The translations under genes and the position numbers were made by a program. Below the pieces are notes generated by a model that saw nothing but the letters and a program-made list of their open reading frames with translations, did not search any database and was not told the origin of the DNA. A DNA stretch of 64,000 nt from Elysia chlorotica. Lineage: Eukaryota > Mollusca > Gastropoda > Plakobranchidae. The stretch lies in NCBI GenBank assembly GCA_003991915.1, contig RQTK01000237.1:270956-334955 (forward strand). Reading direction: 5' to 3'. This document shows, piece by piece, positions 11,801-26,800 of the stretch (position 1 is its first letter; each line of letters begins with the position of its first letter).

Positions 11801-14800
11801 TCCCCAGGATCACACCACTACTCACCAAAACCTCATGAACAGAGATTGTCACATTCCCCTCCAGCAACCCCACCCCACTTAAGCCCAGCTCCTAGATACC
11901 TCTCCAGGGAAAGGGGTCAGTACAGTAGTCCATCGGAAGCAAGCATTCATGACAATAAAATGCTTAGCAGTAAGTATGAGTCCAGGCTATCTTATAGCCC
12001 ACCTGCTCGTCCTCCCTCCTATGGATTTAGGAAGAGAGCGTTGGATTCTAAAAATCATTCTTATGACTCTAAATCTTACCTGCTGGACAGTACACAGCGA
12101 GATAGGCACAAAGGTAATGGAAGAGACAGTGAAGGCGACTCTCTTTATGAACCAGAAGCACCTCCAGTGAAAATATTTTGTCATGCCACCCCTCCTCCGT
12201 ACATCCCTACATCTAAGAAGGCACCGCTTCCATCTATACCAGCAGGAATAGAGCAAGAGGTTAAAAAAACATCAGTTACGGCTGCTGATACTGGTGTGTG
12301 GAAAGAGATTCCGCAGGCAAATTCCCCATCACTGGGAAAAACAACAGAACACAGTGGTGAGACAAATGATGATTGTGATGAGGAAAACGAGGAAAAAATG
12401 AGAGAGATGCTTCTCTTGTCTGTCATAAATAGAAGGAAAAATCAGCTGGGGGTAAGTTTGTTGCATATTGTACAATGATTACTTAGATCTTTGTTTGCTT
12501 TGCTTATCAAGCAGTGATCATGGTTCCCGCAGATCCGTGGAAATCCTCATTTTTGTGTCTTGACAGAGGAATTTCCCCCTTTCCCTGGTATTTTCAACCT
12601 TCTGTCTTTCCGTGATATTCCCTCTGGAGTTTACAATCATTGGTTTTACAATTCACGGAAATGTGCGAGTTTATAATTCCACGATGGTTGCACGAATAGC
12701 CCCACTGTTTGGCTAGGTGAACGGCCGACTCGTTAAATTCTAGATCTATTATAAACACTTTATTGATAGCCCCCAGTAAGGCACATAATCAACATGGCGA
12801 TATCATTCAATTATCGATAGTGGTACATTCATTCTGTATTCCTTTCTTCCTTCCGGATGTTAGGATTTTACTATCAATGTGACAATTGTTTGCATCCCCC
12901 ACCATTGTATGGCTAACTAAACTGATCTCTTAGTGTTTAGTGCTCTTTACCAATTAAAACTCGATGAACCGAATGGACAGAAAAAATACACTAAAAAGCA
13001 AAGATTGTAAAACGCAGACATCTATTTGGCTAATCGATATTCGAGTTCCTCCTCGATGATACTTTTGTCTAGATTAGATTAGATAGGCTCGACTGATCGT
13101 CTATCGCGTTCATTACCATTCAAAATTACACTATGTCTAGAGTTTCGGCCAAAATCTAGATCTAGATACTAAATCTAGATCTAGATTCTTGTAAAGTGCT
13201 ATTCCCTGACTTTCTGAATAAGGACAAACTTGTACGTGTGAAGGATATAGATGCTACAGTGCAAAATAACCCAGATTCGAGTAGCTAGAGACATTTGTGA
13301 AACTAAAATCAAAGAAGCTCAGTGAATTAGAAATAGACCCAGAGGAAGACGAGGTTTTAGGAGGGGAAGAGGTCTCGCTTTCCCATTTAAATTGCCTGTA
13401 TGCATATATACTCGAATTGTAGGCTATATAATGTAGCCTAAGTATTATTAATATAACTATATCTAGCTTTAGACTTTCTACAAATGATTCTCAACGGAGT
13501 CACATTATTTTGTAAGCAAGGCTCATGAAATGGTGTTATTTTTAGGTGTTTTTTTTCAAATTCATATGTTTTGAACCAATGAAGATAGAATAAAAATTGT
13601 TGCAGATTTGCAATCTTCAGCTTTTTATGTTTCAATTAAAATCGTTTTCACCGCTAACATGCAAAGTGACTTGAAACTTGTATTTTACAAGGAATGGAAT
13701 TAATTTGTTGCTACCTTATAATCTTAATAAAATGATGTGGACATGTAAAGTGTAACTTTTGTAATCAGGGATCTGAAGTGTGCTAGAAAATCAGGTGAAA
13801 TTTGGAGGGAATTCTGCAACTGCAAATTCATAAAGTTTCGTGGACAATGTGTATTGGAACAGCTTAGAATAACATTTTAAATTTTTTCTATGTCCATATA
13901 TTGTTTGAAATATGATTTGTGAATTGAAAGGAGTGTGTCCTATTGGTCTGTAAAACCCCCCAAAGTTTTTGATATTTTGTTAATGTACATAGGATTGTGT
14001 CAACATAAATTAATGTTGTTAGTAAAATGTTTTATTTTCTTTCATGCACTTAATGATAGCATTTTGGTCTGCAGTTTTCATTCTGTATAGACTAATGATC
14101 TTACCAATACCATTTTGTCTTGCCATCCATTGAAAGTATACAAAGATAGATTTAGTCCATGAACAAAGTTGCAGCTATTTTTTTTTTACCGGTTCTTTGA
14201 TGTCGTTTGATTTTAAATGATAATTTATTTTTCTTCCTGATTCAGATCCATTCCACCAGTCCATCTCCCAAAATCATGTCCCCTCAGAGGTCAGAGCTTT
14301 CAAATGCACCCCCCTTGCATCATCATGCTTCAGACACCCAAGGCAGTTTTACAACAGCAGCTCACCATAATTCCAATAACAACTCTATAGCCACAGTCAA
14401 TTTAGAGGATGCAGAGGAAGATGAGGCTGTGCCACCGCCTGTGTTGAGTAAAACAGCTCAGCCTTCTAACCAGCTTTACTCATTGGCCACATTGAGCAAG
14501 CTGAAAATGTTGAGTATGAAGCAAGAGCACGACCAGTACTACAGGAATATATCTACACACCTCGCTCAGGTGAAAAATCAAGGATCATCATATGATCAGT
14601 GTAACACAGAGCAGATGGCATCAAGACCAGCAGTGACCCTTGATTTGACATTTACGAAACCTGATGGAAGCATTAGTGATGATGTTGATTGCTCTAAATT
14701 GAAGCAATTGTCCACCTTGTCAAATACTGCATCAGATAATTTGCTAAAAGCTGATACTTCAACACAGGAGTCAGGTTCCAAATTAAATGTATATAACTCA

Positions 14801-17800
14801 GCTTTTGACTCCACATCTTCAGGTGCCTTTGTTGAAAACAGGATAACTGCCTTCCAAAGATTTTCAAGTGATTTCCATGAAATAAACAGTCCCACCCCTG
14901 AAGTCTCTGGAAGGTCACCTCTCTTCCCGTCCTATGGTTCCAACGTTCATTCTTTGACAAGAGTACAAATGGACACTTTTAGCTCTACTCCGCCCACTGC
15001 ACAAAATATATCAGCTCAGTCATCTACTCAACATGCCATAACTGCAGCAACCATCTCTGCTTCAATGGATGTCTACAAAACTTCAACAGTACATTCTCTC
15101 CACAAAAAACCATTAGTGCAGTCATCGTCTTTCACTAGAACCTCATCGCCCCTCAGAAATGCCCAGAGTCTTTCAACATCACTGTATCATGGCTCGGCAA
15201 CACAGCCTGGAGTTCCGAGTTCAAGCTATATTGATGCCAAACGAACCTTTTCATTGGTAACGAATGATTATCTAACTTAGCTTTTATAACATGGGCTCTG
15301 GTTTATATCAGTTTATATTTTAATAGCCTTAAATCTAGTATTCCTTCTAAACATGTATTATATTATTGCAGAAGAGAGAGGTCTGAAGTATAGGTATTTT
15401 TCCAATTAATCAGTTACACCTAAATTTTAACCGCCTTGCTTTAAATCCAGTTCTATTTACTCTATTACTTTTATAGTGAGAATATTAATGATAAGATACA
15501 AATATTTGTGTCATTTTTTAAACTCATATATATGGTTCTTATGTGACATATCTTAGTATATGTTTAGAAGATGAAATTGTATCAATTTTCTATCTTATCT
15601 AAGAGTACTTGGTAAATTTCAATATTCATTGGAAATGAATCAAAGGATGTAATTAAAAAAAAAAAAAAGAACCAAAGTCAGATAAAGATATGTTATCAAT
15701 ACATTTTGATTATGGCATACATGACAATTAGGATCATGGAAACAACAACATTAATTTTTCCAGATATCTTTACCTGTGATAGCACCTGTTGTTGTTTCTC
15801 TTGGTTCATCATCTGGCAGTGAGGATGAAGATGAGAATGTAAAGAAGTCTGGAACTTTCTCAGCTGGCAGCTTGATAAAGGTAAAGTTTATTTCATGATA
15901 GCGACTTTTTCATTGCTGAGTTCAATGAAGGAAAGTAAAAATTTGAATAATGATAATACCTTGATGTAAATCCAACTTTGCTTTTGATTATCAAGTATTG
16001 AGAGTATTTCACCGCAAAAAAAAAAAAAAAAAGAAAAGCAAAATAGTTTTTCATAATAAGAAGCATGGGCTAATGCAGAATTCAAAATGCAGTGATTTGC
16101 TTAATGTTTGGCTTGGCCAGGAAAGATAGAGAACTATCAGCTCTGTATTTATTAAAAGTTTTTTTGAATAACTTAGGTTACCCCTAATACAGTGCCAACA
16201 TGCAAAGAATTTGTGGGAAGGTTCCTACAAGAGTTTCACTTCAAAATAGCTCTTTAGTAACATTTTCTTGTTGTTTTTTTTTATTATAATTTTTTGTTAA
16301 TATCATTCCATTTTTCATGTCAATATAAATCTTAAGGTAATAAAAGTCAGGGTTTATCGTTTGTAACTCAGTCAATCTAATTTTGAAGTTAAAACATTAT
16401 TGGGTGACATGTTTGTTTTTGTTAAACCTCTCTTAGCGTAGTCATTTAAGCCTAACCATACCCCTGCCTGCACAATTTTATTAAATTTTGTTGTTGTTTA
16501 TGATACTTTTTTTTGTGAAAAGGATAAAAGTGTCAGCCAGGAGTCATTTCAACATCAGAAACTTAGAAACCATGAGCACATTTTCCACAGCTACAGGTAT
16601 GCTATTCACTTTTTGTATCTTAATATCAGCATACAAAGGTTAGGGGTTAAAAATAAGGTAGTATATAAACTTACTTTCAATCACAGATGCTGAATTATAA
16701 AGGCAAATACATTATACTATTATGTACTCTTTGTTTTTCTTTTGTATGCTGTGACATCATTTCTAGGTTAGAAATTTGAATATTTTAGTAATTACTAAAA
16801 CACATTTTGTAAGTGAAAAACATTTCTTGATTATTAACATAAACTTTGAGGATTTTATCCAAAAAAATTGTTTTTATACTTTTACTCTTTACCCCTCCAG
16901 GCGCAGTATTGAACAAGATCAAGCTTTGGTAAAGAAATTAATTGCAAAAGCCCTGCGATTCGTACAAGATCAAGAGTTGGAGGAGAGAAAGCGAGAAAAG
17001 TTGGAGGCGCGAATTGCTGAGCTTACAGAACAAAAGAAAGTTGCAGAAAAGTTAGCACGCTCCTTTGCCTCACAGAGAGAGTCTGCAGAAAAGCAGGTAA
17101 GATTCAAGAAAGCCTATGAACATTTTTTTTCTATTTAAGGGGAAGAAAACCAAAGGGCTGTAAGCATTTTTTCAAAGTTATTCAATCCTTATTTATATCC
17201 ATAGAAATAATTGAGGAAACAGAGGTTTCTATGAACATATCAAGTGACTCCAGCAATTAGTAAAACTTCATAGCTTATACTGGGCATCTGATAAAAAAGA
17301 AATTCAGATACATAGTTTGGCAAAATACATTTCTTCAAAGACATCAATAATCACAACTTTGTTTTGAAAATTTGGCCAAGATTGCTACTGCAATCAAACC
17401 ATTTGTAAAATAGCACACCTTAGTGAAAATGCATCTCCACTATTGATTGTTGAAAACAAACATTAACATAAATTATGGTTTTAAAAAAAAGCAAAGTACA
17501 AAAGATGACAGTTATATACATGGCAATGTAGCAAAATATTAAAGGAAAAAATTTCCTTCAAAAAATCTCCATTTGCTATAATCCTGTGTTGTAATTTTAT
17601 TGTTGCTACATCTTTACAATTTCTACTAAGCAAATTGAAGCAAAAAGGCAAAATAAATGAATTAAGAACAAGATGACATTAAACTGCTTACCAATTTTTC
17701 ATGTTTTTTTTTCTTACATCTTTACTTTGAAGGTGCAGCAAGTCACCAATCGTCTGCTGAAGACAAAATCAAAGCTCACAGAGGAAGGAAAGCAGGTGCT

Positions 17801-20800
17801 GCTACTGGGGAGACAGCTTTTTGGGCCAACCTATATCCCTCGACCTGATCACAAGACTCCTGGTTCAGCAAATGCTCAGGTGAGGGACTTTCCGATATTG
17901 AGGTGATCATCATCATGTGCCATGCTTCATAGCGTTGGCGATCAACACACTGCTCGATCCCTTGTTGCTTTTAGCGCCTCCATCTTGTCCCACCGCATTC
18001 AGCCACAAAACTAGACTGTCTAGTAGCTTTTCTCTCTGTCTTTCCCTGCTCCTTTTCCCTTCAAGCATTCCTGTCATGGTGCTCAAGTTTTCTCTTCTCC
18101 CATAGCATGCCCTATAAATGACGACATGACAACAGGCAATTTGGTATTTTTAGTAAATAGAGCTCTTCCTGAGTCCTCCTCATAGATGATAGAAATTCTT
18201 ATTGGCATTTGCTGTTAGTTGGGCTGGATATATGCATTTAACATAGTTACCTTTTTCTGTTAGCAATCTGCACCATGCTTCAAGCTTTCCTTTAAGTTCT
18301 CATTTCTTTAGAAACAACTCTTGGGGTAAATTTTTACTCCTTGGCACCATTTAGGGTCAAATTCTGATCAGCTTTTATTTGGTGTGAAATTGCATCGACT
18401 TTGAGATGGGAATTTCCAGTCCTATCTCAATGCACCTATTTGCGCATTATATTAAGTAAAGATAATTTTGTTATGGAAACTTTGAATTACACACTCTGTC
18501 TTAATTTTAAGTATTCAGTGAAAAGTAACAATAAAAGATTTTTGTCATTTTGTGCAGCAAACTTTTCCCTCACTTTTTTTGTAACTGATCTATTTGGTCT
18601 CAGGTTTCAAATTGTATAAACATTGAAAAAAAAAAGCATTTTGTTTAACCTTTACATAAACATGAATTGTTGTAAAGCTTAAGAGTTTTTTTTATTTTTT
18701 TTTTATTAATGATGTATAGCCTCTACTTGACTCGTAAGGATTTAAGTGTTTTTAATGTTAAAAAAGTTTTTTCTTGACGTAAAAGGATATAAGTGTTTTT
18801 AATCAAAAAATTTAAAAAAATATTATTGATCAATTTTTAATCTTTAAATAATTTTCTATTCAACAGTTATTGTCTGCAAATATGTCAGAAAACTTAACAA
18901 AAGCTCAAGCAATAGTCCTGGAAAAGCAAAAGCTTATACAGAAAGAGAAGGAAATAGCAGCAAAACTGCGTCTGATGAAGCAGCAGGCTAAAAATGCTGC
19001 AGCCACAGTCAGAGTGCAACCCATAGCAGCTGCCACAAAACAAGCCAAGGCTAGCATCACTGTGACTGCAAGCAACACAAAGCAAACTCAGAAACTGCAG
19101 AAGGAGCCGCTTACGCCTGATGTTATCCCTATCACTCAGGCCTCAGAGCCAAACACAAATACTGTTGCTAGGCAGAGGAGAAAATCAGTGTTGGATGCCA
19201 GCTCAAGTACTGTACCCAACATACCCTTGACCCCTAGGAGATCAATTTCCAGAGAAACTTATGAGGAGCCGTTCGGGCTGAAAGGTGAGGAGAATGTTAA
19301 ATAGCTGTATGGTTCTTTTATTTGTTAAATTTGAGTCAGTTCATGAATTCATGAAACACAAACATATTTTGTATGAATTTTCCTCACTTTTTGTCATGCT
19401 GATCACCTTCCACTCAAAATAACCTCAAAATAACTACGAATAATAATAGTAGCTTTTAATATGTTCCATGAATTTCAAAATAAATATCTGGATAGCAAGC
19501 ATTTGGGAGTGTCCCGGCTTTTTTGGTTAAATGCGTACTCATGAACCTTTTGTTTTCCTGTGCAAGGAACAAAAGGTTTGAGACACATTCTTAGTTTTAC
19601 CACTTCCATAAGACAAAAGGTGCCTTAGCAAATTAGTGAAATTGTGTATTTGCAACTGCAAGTATAAGTTTTTTGCAATAATCTTGAGATTCCTTTTTTT
19701 TTCTTCTTTTTATTACACTTGCACAGTATTTACATTCTTTAGCTGTAATACTATATAAAACAAAATGGTTTAATATAGGGAAAAGAATGCGTTGAAATCA
19801 GCAAGGGATGGGGACATATTGGGAAGCATGATCAAGACTACAAAGAACTGTACTTGATAGATGGATGGAGCTATGATAATACAATGTTTTGTTGGCCTAG
19901 TTCAAAATGAAAAGAAGTTTGATTTTTTTTGGTGTTTTTTTCTGTTTGAATATTTTTATTTTTGTAAATTCCCCAGAGACACCTCGAAGCTGTTCTGCTG
20001 CAAGTTCTCAAAAAGTTCAAGCAGTTAAAAATGATAAAAGTGCAACTGTTGGAAACATTATGGTAAAAGAAAAGAACAAGTTTGTTATGCCCACTGGCTC
20101 ACAACTTGAAAACCTGTGTAAAGTTCAGGTGGGTCTCCAGATTAAAATAGCTTTTAATCTGATAACAGGGCTATAAATTACTAACTCTCTTCTTTAAAAT
20201 AAGATCCGCTTTGTTAAATTTGAAACTTTGAGAAAAAATTTCATTTAGTAGTCTTGTAGGTCTGCCAACACAAGTGTTAAGCAGTAATAAATTTTGGATA
20301 TATTTACTGGGATTTAAATTATATCCAAAAAATTGTCATTGTGTATCTGCTGTTTTAAACCAGGTCCTCTTTAATATACTAAGACGTTGCAAAATGAATT
20401 TTTATATCATCTAGATTATGGAGGTGCATTTTTATAGAAGATATCATTTTACCAACAATGCTGAAAGTTTTTTTGTTTTTTGTTTGTTTTTTTCAGTCTG
20501 AAAAGATGGAAAAACAGTTGAAGTGTCGCCATAAAATGCTTTCAGAAGCTCTGTCAAGTTTTAATTTAGTGAGTGTATTCTGCTATCCATCTCTACAGAC
20601 AATACGCAATGACAACCATTCTCCCTGATTTATAATGCATCTGTTGCAAACATATCACTGAAACACATTTTCTTTTCAGTAGCATAAATAGGAAGTATAT
20701 ATTTTTAATAGCACCCAGGGTTGTTTTTTATTGTCATTATTACTTAAATATTGTTGTTCATAAGCTAATAGAACATAGCATATCAGTGTTGAAATGTCTA

Positions 20801-23800
20801 AAATTAGATTATCTGTTTAACAGACTGAGTAATTGGATGTCTATTGCATATTTTTTAAATCATTGTCAGTCAGTAAATTTACAAATTACATAAAATTTTT
20901 TATACAGTTTTTTTCTCATAACTTTTTGTGAATTATGGACTAGATAATAAATCAAAGTCAGAGAGAAGATATATTCTTCCTTTAATGAAGAGCAAAAAAC
21001 AAGCAATCTTGGAGTTATCCCCGCCCAAAAAAAATAATTAAAAAAATAGAATAAATATATTATATATTTGTTAAGTTTGACTTTTTTAAAGTGTATAAAG
21101 TATCTTCTCTTTAACTTTGATGTTTTGTCTTTATCAGATTAAGAGTGGTTCTCAAGCAGTGCTCAATGTTAAGAGGATAACCAAGCCTGGATCGAGAGAT
21201 CTGGAGCAGGATGCTTCCCACACAAAGCTGCCATATACAAGTCATTTGCTGGTCTTCAGAGCATACAGGTCAGCTGAATTGTAATAAATCAGGGCTCAGA
21301 TTTTTGGAATCTTCGCTCACTTTAACCCCAATGACTTGAAACTTTTCAGTAAAGCTTTCTTGATTATATGAAATCATCTTCAATGTTTATCTCAAAATTG
21401 TTTCAACCACATTTGAATACATGAACATCACCTTGTGGGAATACAGCTTTAATCAATGGATTTAATACATTTTTTTGCTGCCGTTTAGTATTTTGTTACT
21501 CAATTTGAAGTGGGAATGTCTTGCTGAATAATTTTGACAAGTTTTATACTCACTTTCCTTCAACCAGGCATACTTTGGTTAGGTAATACAGTGAAATAAA
21601 AAAATAAATAAAAAATCAGTCATTGATTGGTATTACGTCTCCTTGGTTTATTTTTGTAGAATCTTATGTAAAGACAAGGGCACCTTTTAACTTCAGCTAT
21701 CAATCAAAGTCACTGGGTTACTGCATCCTTATTAGAAAATAGTGAACTTAACTGATGCTTTCATCTATTACATTTTGACCATTGGAAAAGCATTTCTCAT
21801 CAGTTGAATGGGTCTTGGACTGGCCAAATCCTAGTTAACTGCTATAGTGTCACTAAATTAATTCCTAAGCCCTTAACATAACTAGTAGCTTACTCCATCA
21901 AGACATCCCAGCAAAGGTAGAGTCGTCATCCGTCATGCATGTTGGGCAGATGTGTGAATTGTTTACATTTTAAATATCGTAAGCAAAGATGTCAGAAGGG
22001 ATAAGCCTTTTTTTTTTTTTTTTAAATGTTTTGAATTTGTAAAAAGTCTGTTCAACATTTTGTGTCTTTATTGAGTAGAAAGACTCATTAAGATTAGTGA
22101 GCATCTTTGATTTGGACACTGTTGTTGCAGGTTCAGCTCAAACTTCCGCATGAAGGAGAAGCTGCATCTACAGAGCAAGACTTACTCTCACAAGTTAAAC
22201 CCAAACCATGTGCTCTGCCCCTATGACTTGCAAGGAACATGCAATGATGATTCTTGCCTGTAGTAAGTTTCTGTTTAGCTGGTAGACAGCAGTATTAGAT
22301 CAGTTTGTTTTTTTAATGTAAAATTTATCATGTTAAATCCCATAAACGCAATTTTCTTTATCAAACAAGTACTTCTTTTAAAGTAGTGTGAAGGGCTTTT
22401 CTTATTCAATGGACTTCTTATAGAAGGCAGTATAAGTGAAACATCTTGAATTTCAATATAAAAATTATAGAGGCAGAGAACAATAAAAGATTCATATTTT
22501 ATGTTCATTTCAAAAATAAGTTTTTTTTTTGGTTCTAGAAAACCTGCTAAGGCATTCATATCATTGCAATTTTCTTTACAATGTAAACCAACAAATGCTC
22601 AGCTCATAATTAATGTACAATGTTTTTTTCTGTTTTGTTTCTGCAGCCAGCACCCACAGGACTATGAACTGACTGAGCAGGAGCTGCTGGAGGATGTAGT
22701 CTCTTATTGTCCAGGTCTAGCCAACGTTAAAGATAATGCAAGTCCAGCGGAGATCTGCACCGGAATAGGTGGGCACTTCAGGATACTTTGCATCATAACT
22801 GACCTTTTGATGTCACTCTTAAAACCTGTATGAAATAGCTTGTTTTCATCAGTTAAATCTTCGTCAAGCAAAGAAAAACCCTTTTGAAAAAAAACAGAAA
22901 AAAAAACAACAAAAACAGCCTCCCCCCTTCCCAGTTACAAAGTTGCAGGCCATGTTATTATAATTATTCTCATAAATGTTGTGGAGTTTTCCATTACATA
23001 GCCTCAAAATTTATGCTGAATTGTTGTTTTTGATTTAAATTTTTTTTTTTTTTTTTAAATTTTTGTTTGCTGTTTAGCATTGAAGAAAAATCTACTACAC
23101 AAGGGATCTTATTAGTTTTAAGACAGTTTAACTTTCCCATATTTAGGAATTCATGTGGAGAAACTGCTGAATAGACACAAAGGGAAAATGTCGGTTGACA
23201 AACTAGGACTTTGGCTGTCCTCCCAAGTCAAGGACAAGTGTGGGAAAAGTAGGTTTACACTTATGTTTACCAAAAACCACTAAATGGTAATTTAAATCAA
23301 ATTTAGCATTAACGTGGTACATTTTATGAAATTTTTTATAAAATTATTAATGAATGTATATTTTCATTTTACACATTTTAGTAGGCTTTAACATATACAT
23401 TTTTTTTTTAATTTACTGTCAATCGCAATATAGAGGCTCAATTGAATTTTGGTGAGAGCATGTAGCATCTGGAAGTACGATGCTTAAGATTATTAACCGT
23501 GGATTGTAAAATTGTTGCAATTTTAAATGCACTATTTGTTAAAAAAATATTTCGTATTATTCAAGCAAAACAAAAATGTATTAATGTTGTTGATTTCACC
23601 TGCTTAAAAAATCAAATAGATAGAAAACTGTACATAGATTTATATCCTGTAATTGGTAGAAGTAGAAAATGTTGGTCATCATGTATGTATCTTTTATCTC
23701 GCATTTTATCTTTCATTAAAGATACAGACACACACCTTTTAAAGTACACTTGTCAGGGATACCACTTGTCCAGAAATTTCCTGAATTCCTAAAATCTGAT

Positions 23801-26800
23801 TTTTTCAATTGTTGAAAACTGCTTGCTTCCAATCACTCTTATAATGAATGGTTTCCAGCAAATACTAATCCCAACCCACGGAGACATGATCGCATCAAGG
23901 AAAAGAAGCGTTACAAGGATTGTTTGAAATAATAAAAAAGGTTAACAACTGAAGAGTACGAAATTATCATTAAGTGGAATAGATCTGAATAATACTGATA
24001 CTAGTAACAACGTGCGAATGTAACAGCTGTAGTACATTATATTTAACGGCTACACTGCTGCCATGGTTGTCAACATTGTGCAGTGGGTACATTTACTTCG
24101 GAAAAAATTCAGGAAATTTTTTTAGGACTTGGTGGCATTGGTGACTTGTTTAGAAAGTCATGTAGTTTTAAGAATGGCTTATGTAAAAATAAAAAGTTTA
24201 CACTAATTTCAATAAGATACAAATGTTGCCCCAGCGTTTAGTATTGTGTATTTTCAAACTTTCTGAATGAGTATATTTTTTTAAACAGATGACCAAGAAC
24301 AATTATTGTCTTTGGGAACTTTGAACTGTTTTTTCAACTATTTTTGCTTTGTTTCACGTTCACTTTGTATGAGTTTCTTTCAACCAATTTTTCTGCTTCT
24401 GCTTGATTTTTACTCATGATATTGCTTTAGGGAACAATGAATTGATCTGCACTGAATCAAGAAAGTGGAAGCCAGAAGGGAAAGTGAGGGATGAGAAACT
24501 GAGTTCTGAATTTCTGACTTCACAGGATCTACTAGCAATATGTTAGTTTTCTTCTATTAATTATGTTAAGATTTCCTTGTGATTTCATACTGAAGATTTT
24601 AATGGAACCATTGATTATACATTGATCTAAACTAGTTTTGTTTTAAAATTATATAAATGAATTTTCTATGATTGGAATTTGCAAAACAATTTGTTATTTT
24701 CTTTCAATACATGAGATTATTTAATATTATTGATCACTATAAACAAAATATAGTTGTTGAAGAAAACAGTGTAAGGAGGATATATCACTCTTTAAATCAC
24801 ATTTGGCTTACCCTATATGTATAATACTATAATTCATCTAAATATTTTATGATGTATTAACAAAAATAATTTGATAACAAAAATAATAAAAATAGTATGG
24901 CCATTTTGTATGATGATTTTTTTTTCATTTCTAATTTTTCCCTATGCTTGCAAAGGTCCAGAGAAACCTGTCCAATTCTCAGACAAAGACACAGTTCTGT
25001 GTGAGGACGATGTCCGCTACTTTGTCAGCAACACAACGTCAGCTTCCCTAGAGGCTGAGATCACCCAGGACATGACAAACACGCAGCTGTGGATCAAGCT
25101 GGCTGGAAAAAAGCTTTGCATCCCCAACAGGTGGGCCTTACTAATAAAATGTTTTGTTGTGAGGAGAGAAACAGAGATAGAACTTTGGCAACAAAATCAT
25201 AAAAAACTATGCCAGAATGACAGCACACTCTTTCTTTTCTTCTTCATATTAGACTTGTTAGAATTTTTTGTGGTTGTGTTGAGATGTCTTGCATCAAAGT
25301 ATTCTATGCTAGCATATTGTCCACTAAATGGTGCAAAAGGCAATATCATTATAAAAGTTGTAAAAAAAAAGTTGGTCCCATAGTATTTGACAGAGCATTG
25401 GGGGACCAAGTTTTTGGTAGAAATTCCAATTTTATGAATCTATGATAGAAACCCTATCTTTTGGAGATTTCATTTTTTTTAAAGAGGTTATGAATTTTAT
25501 TTATTCCTGGTTGAAGAACCCCCGCAGAATGCCTGGACCTTGCTCTGAGCGTTCTATCTCGTGGTTTGGAAGCCAACCAAGGAGCGCCAGATCTCTGGCA
25601 CTGTTACTTGAGTCTGTACCGCCGCCACCCGCAAGTCCAGGACTTTTCTCAATTTTGCCAGACGGCGCTGGAATATGCTCCTTCATATGACATTTGGTTC
25701 CTGGTAAATGAAGTTCTATACGGAATAAAAGTGAACTGCATTATTGTTTCAGCTATGTAGGCGCAAAAAAACGTTTTATTTGCTTTCAGGCTCTGAAGGG
25801 TTTGAGATGATCTTATACTTATCAATCAAAGTTGATAGGTTTTAATTACGCAGCTATAGCTACTACCGTAATCCCTGATTTTTCCAGTTTTAACTAATAT
25901 GTACTTTTATATAATTGCAAGTGAAAGTTTTATTGAATTTAAAAACAACCCACGGTAATTTGATAAAGATTTAGAAAAAATATGTGTAGGTCAAGTAATT
26001 AAAAATTAAGTCAATCTCTCTTTCCTCAGTATCTGGATTCTATAAAAACTTTCCCAGAAAAGGATGCAGTTAGCATGAACGTGCTTGAGTTTCTTTGGAC
26101 CACCTCAAAAAGACATGACACTTTAGAGGGTACTCCAAATTCAACAAACAGTTCAAAGTTGTCTGCAGACTCCATCACATCTAGTAGAGATATTACCTGT
26201 AAGGCCATCCCGCCAAATACCTCAGCAGGAGAGGATGCAATTCTATCCGGAGGCACAGCTGTGAACAAGTTTTTCAGTGGCAGTGACAAACTTTTGTCAC
26301 ACCAAGTTCTAGAAATGATTATCTACAGGTTGTCGCTCAATGTTAATGCTGGACGTCTGAAGACAGCTGTCAACTTTGTTGAGGTAAGCAATTTTTTTTA
26401 ATTGTTGATAATTCCAAAATAACCAGGACTCTGGGTTACGTTTCTGAGTAGCAACACATAAGCTAGTGTATCATTCTTTGTGAAACCAAGGAGACTGCAA
26501 AATAAACTTAAGCAAAACCTGAAGTAATGATTTGAGATTCACCTCTCTTACTTGATTCTTTTATCATCTTACGACAATTTTTTAGGCCATTCTTGGTGTT
26601 AAAGCAAAGGCAAGTGCACCTAACTTGGACTGCCTGAAGTCATTATGTGGCTTGCTTAGCGTAAAGGATCACCTCGTACTGTGGTTAACTCTGATCCATG
26701 TGCTAGAGTGGCACCAGCTACCAACATGCTTCTATGGTGATGGTAACCAGAACCCAGGCCGCATCATGGCCAAGGTAGGGATTTTGATTTTTTGTCTGTT

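Noticed and set aside
14207-14245. ATG before exon 10
   Set aside because: Lies in the polypyrimidine tract of intron 9; the exon starts at 14246.
24871-25383. 170-codon open frame around exon 23
   Set aside because: Only 24956-25130 is coding; both ends run into introns past clear splice sites.
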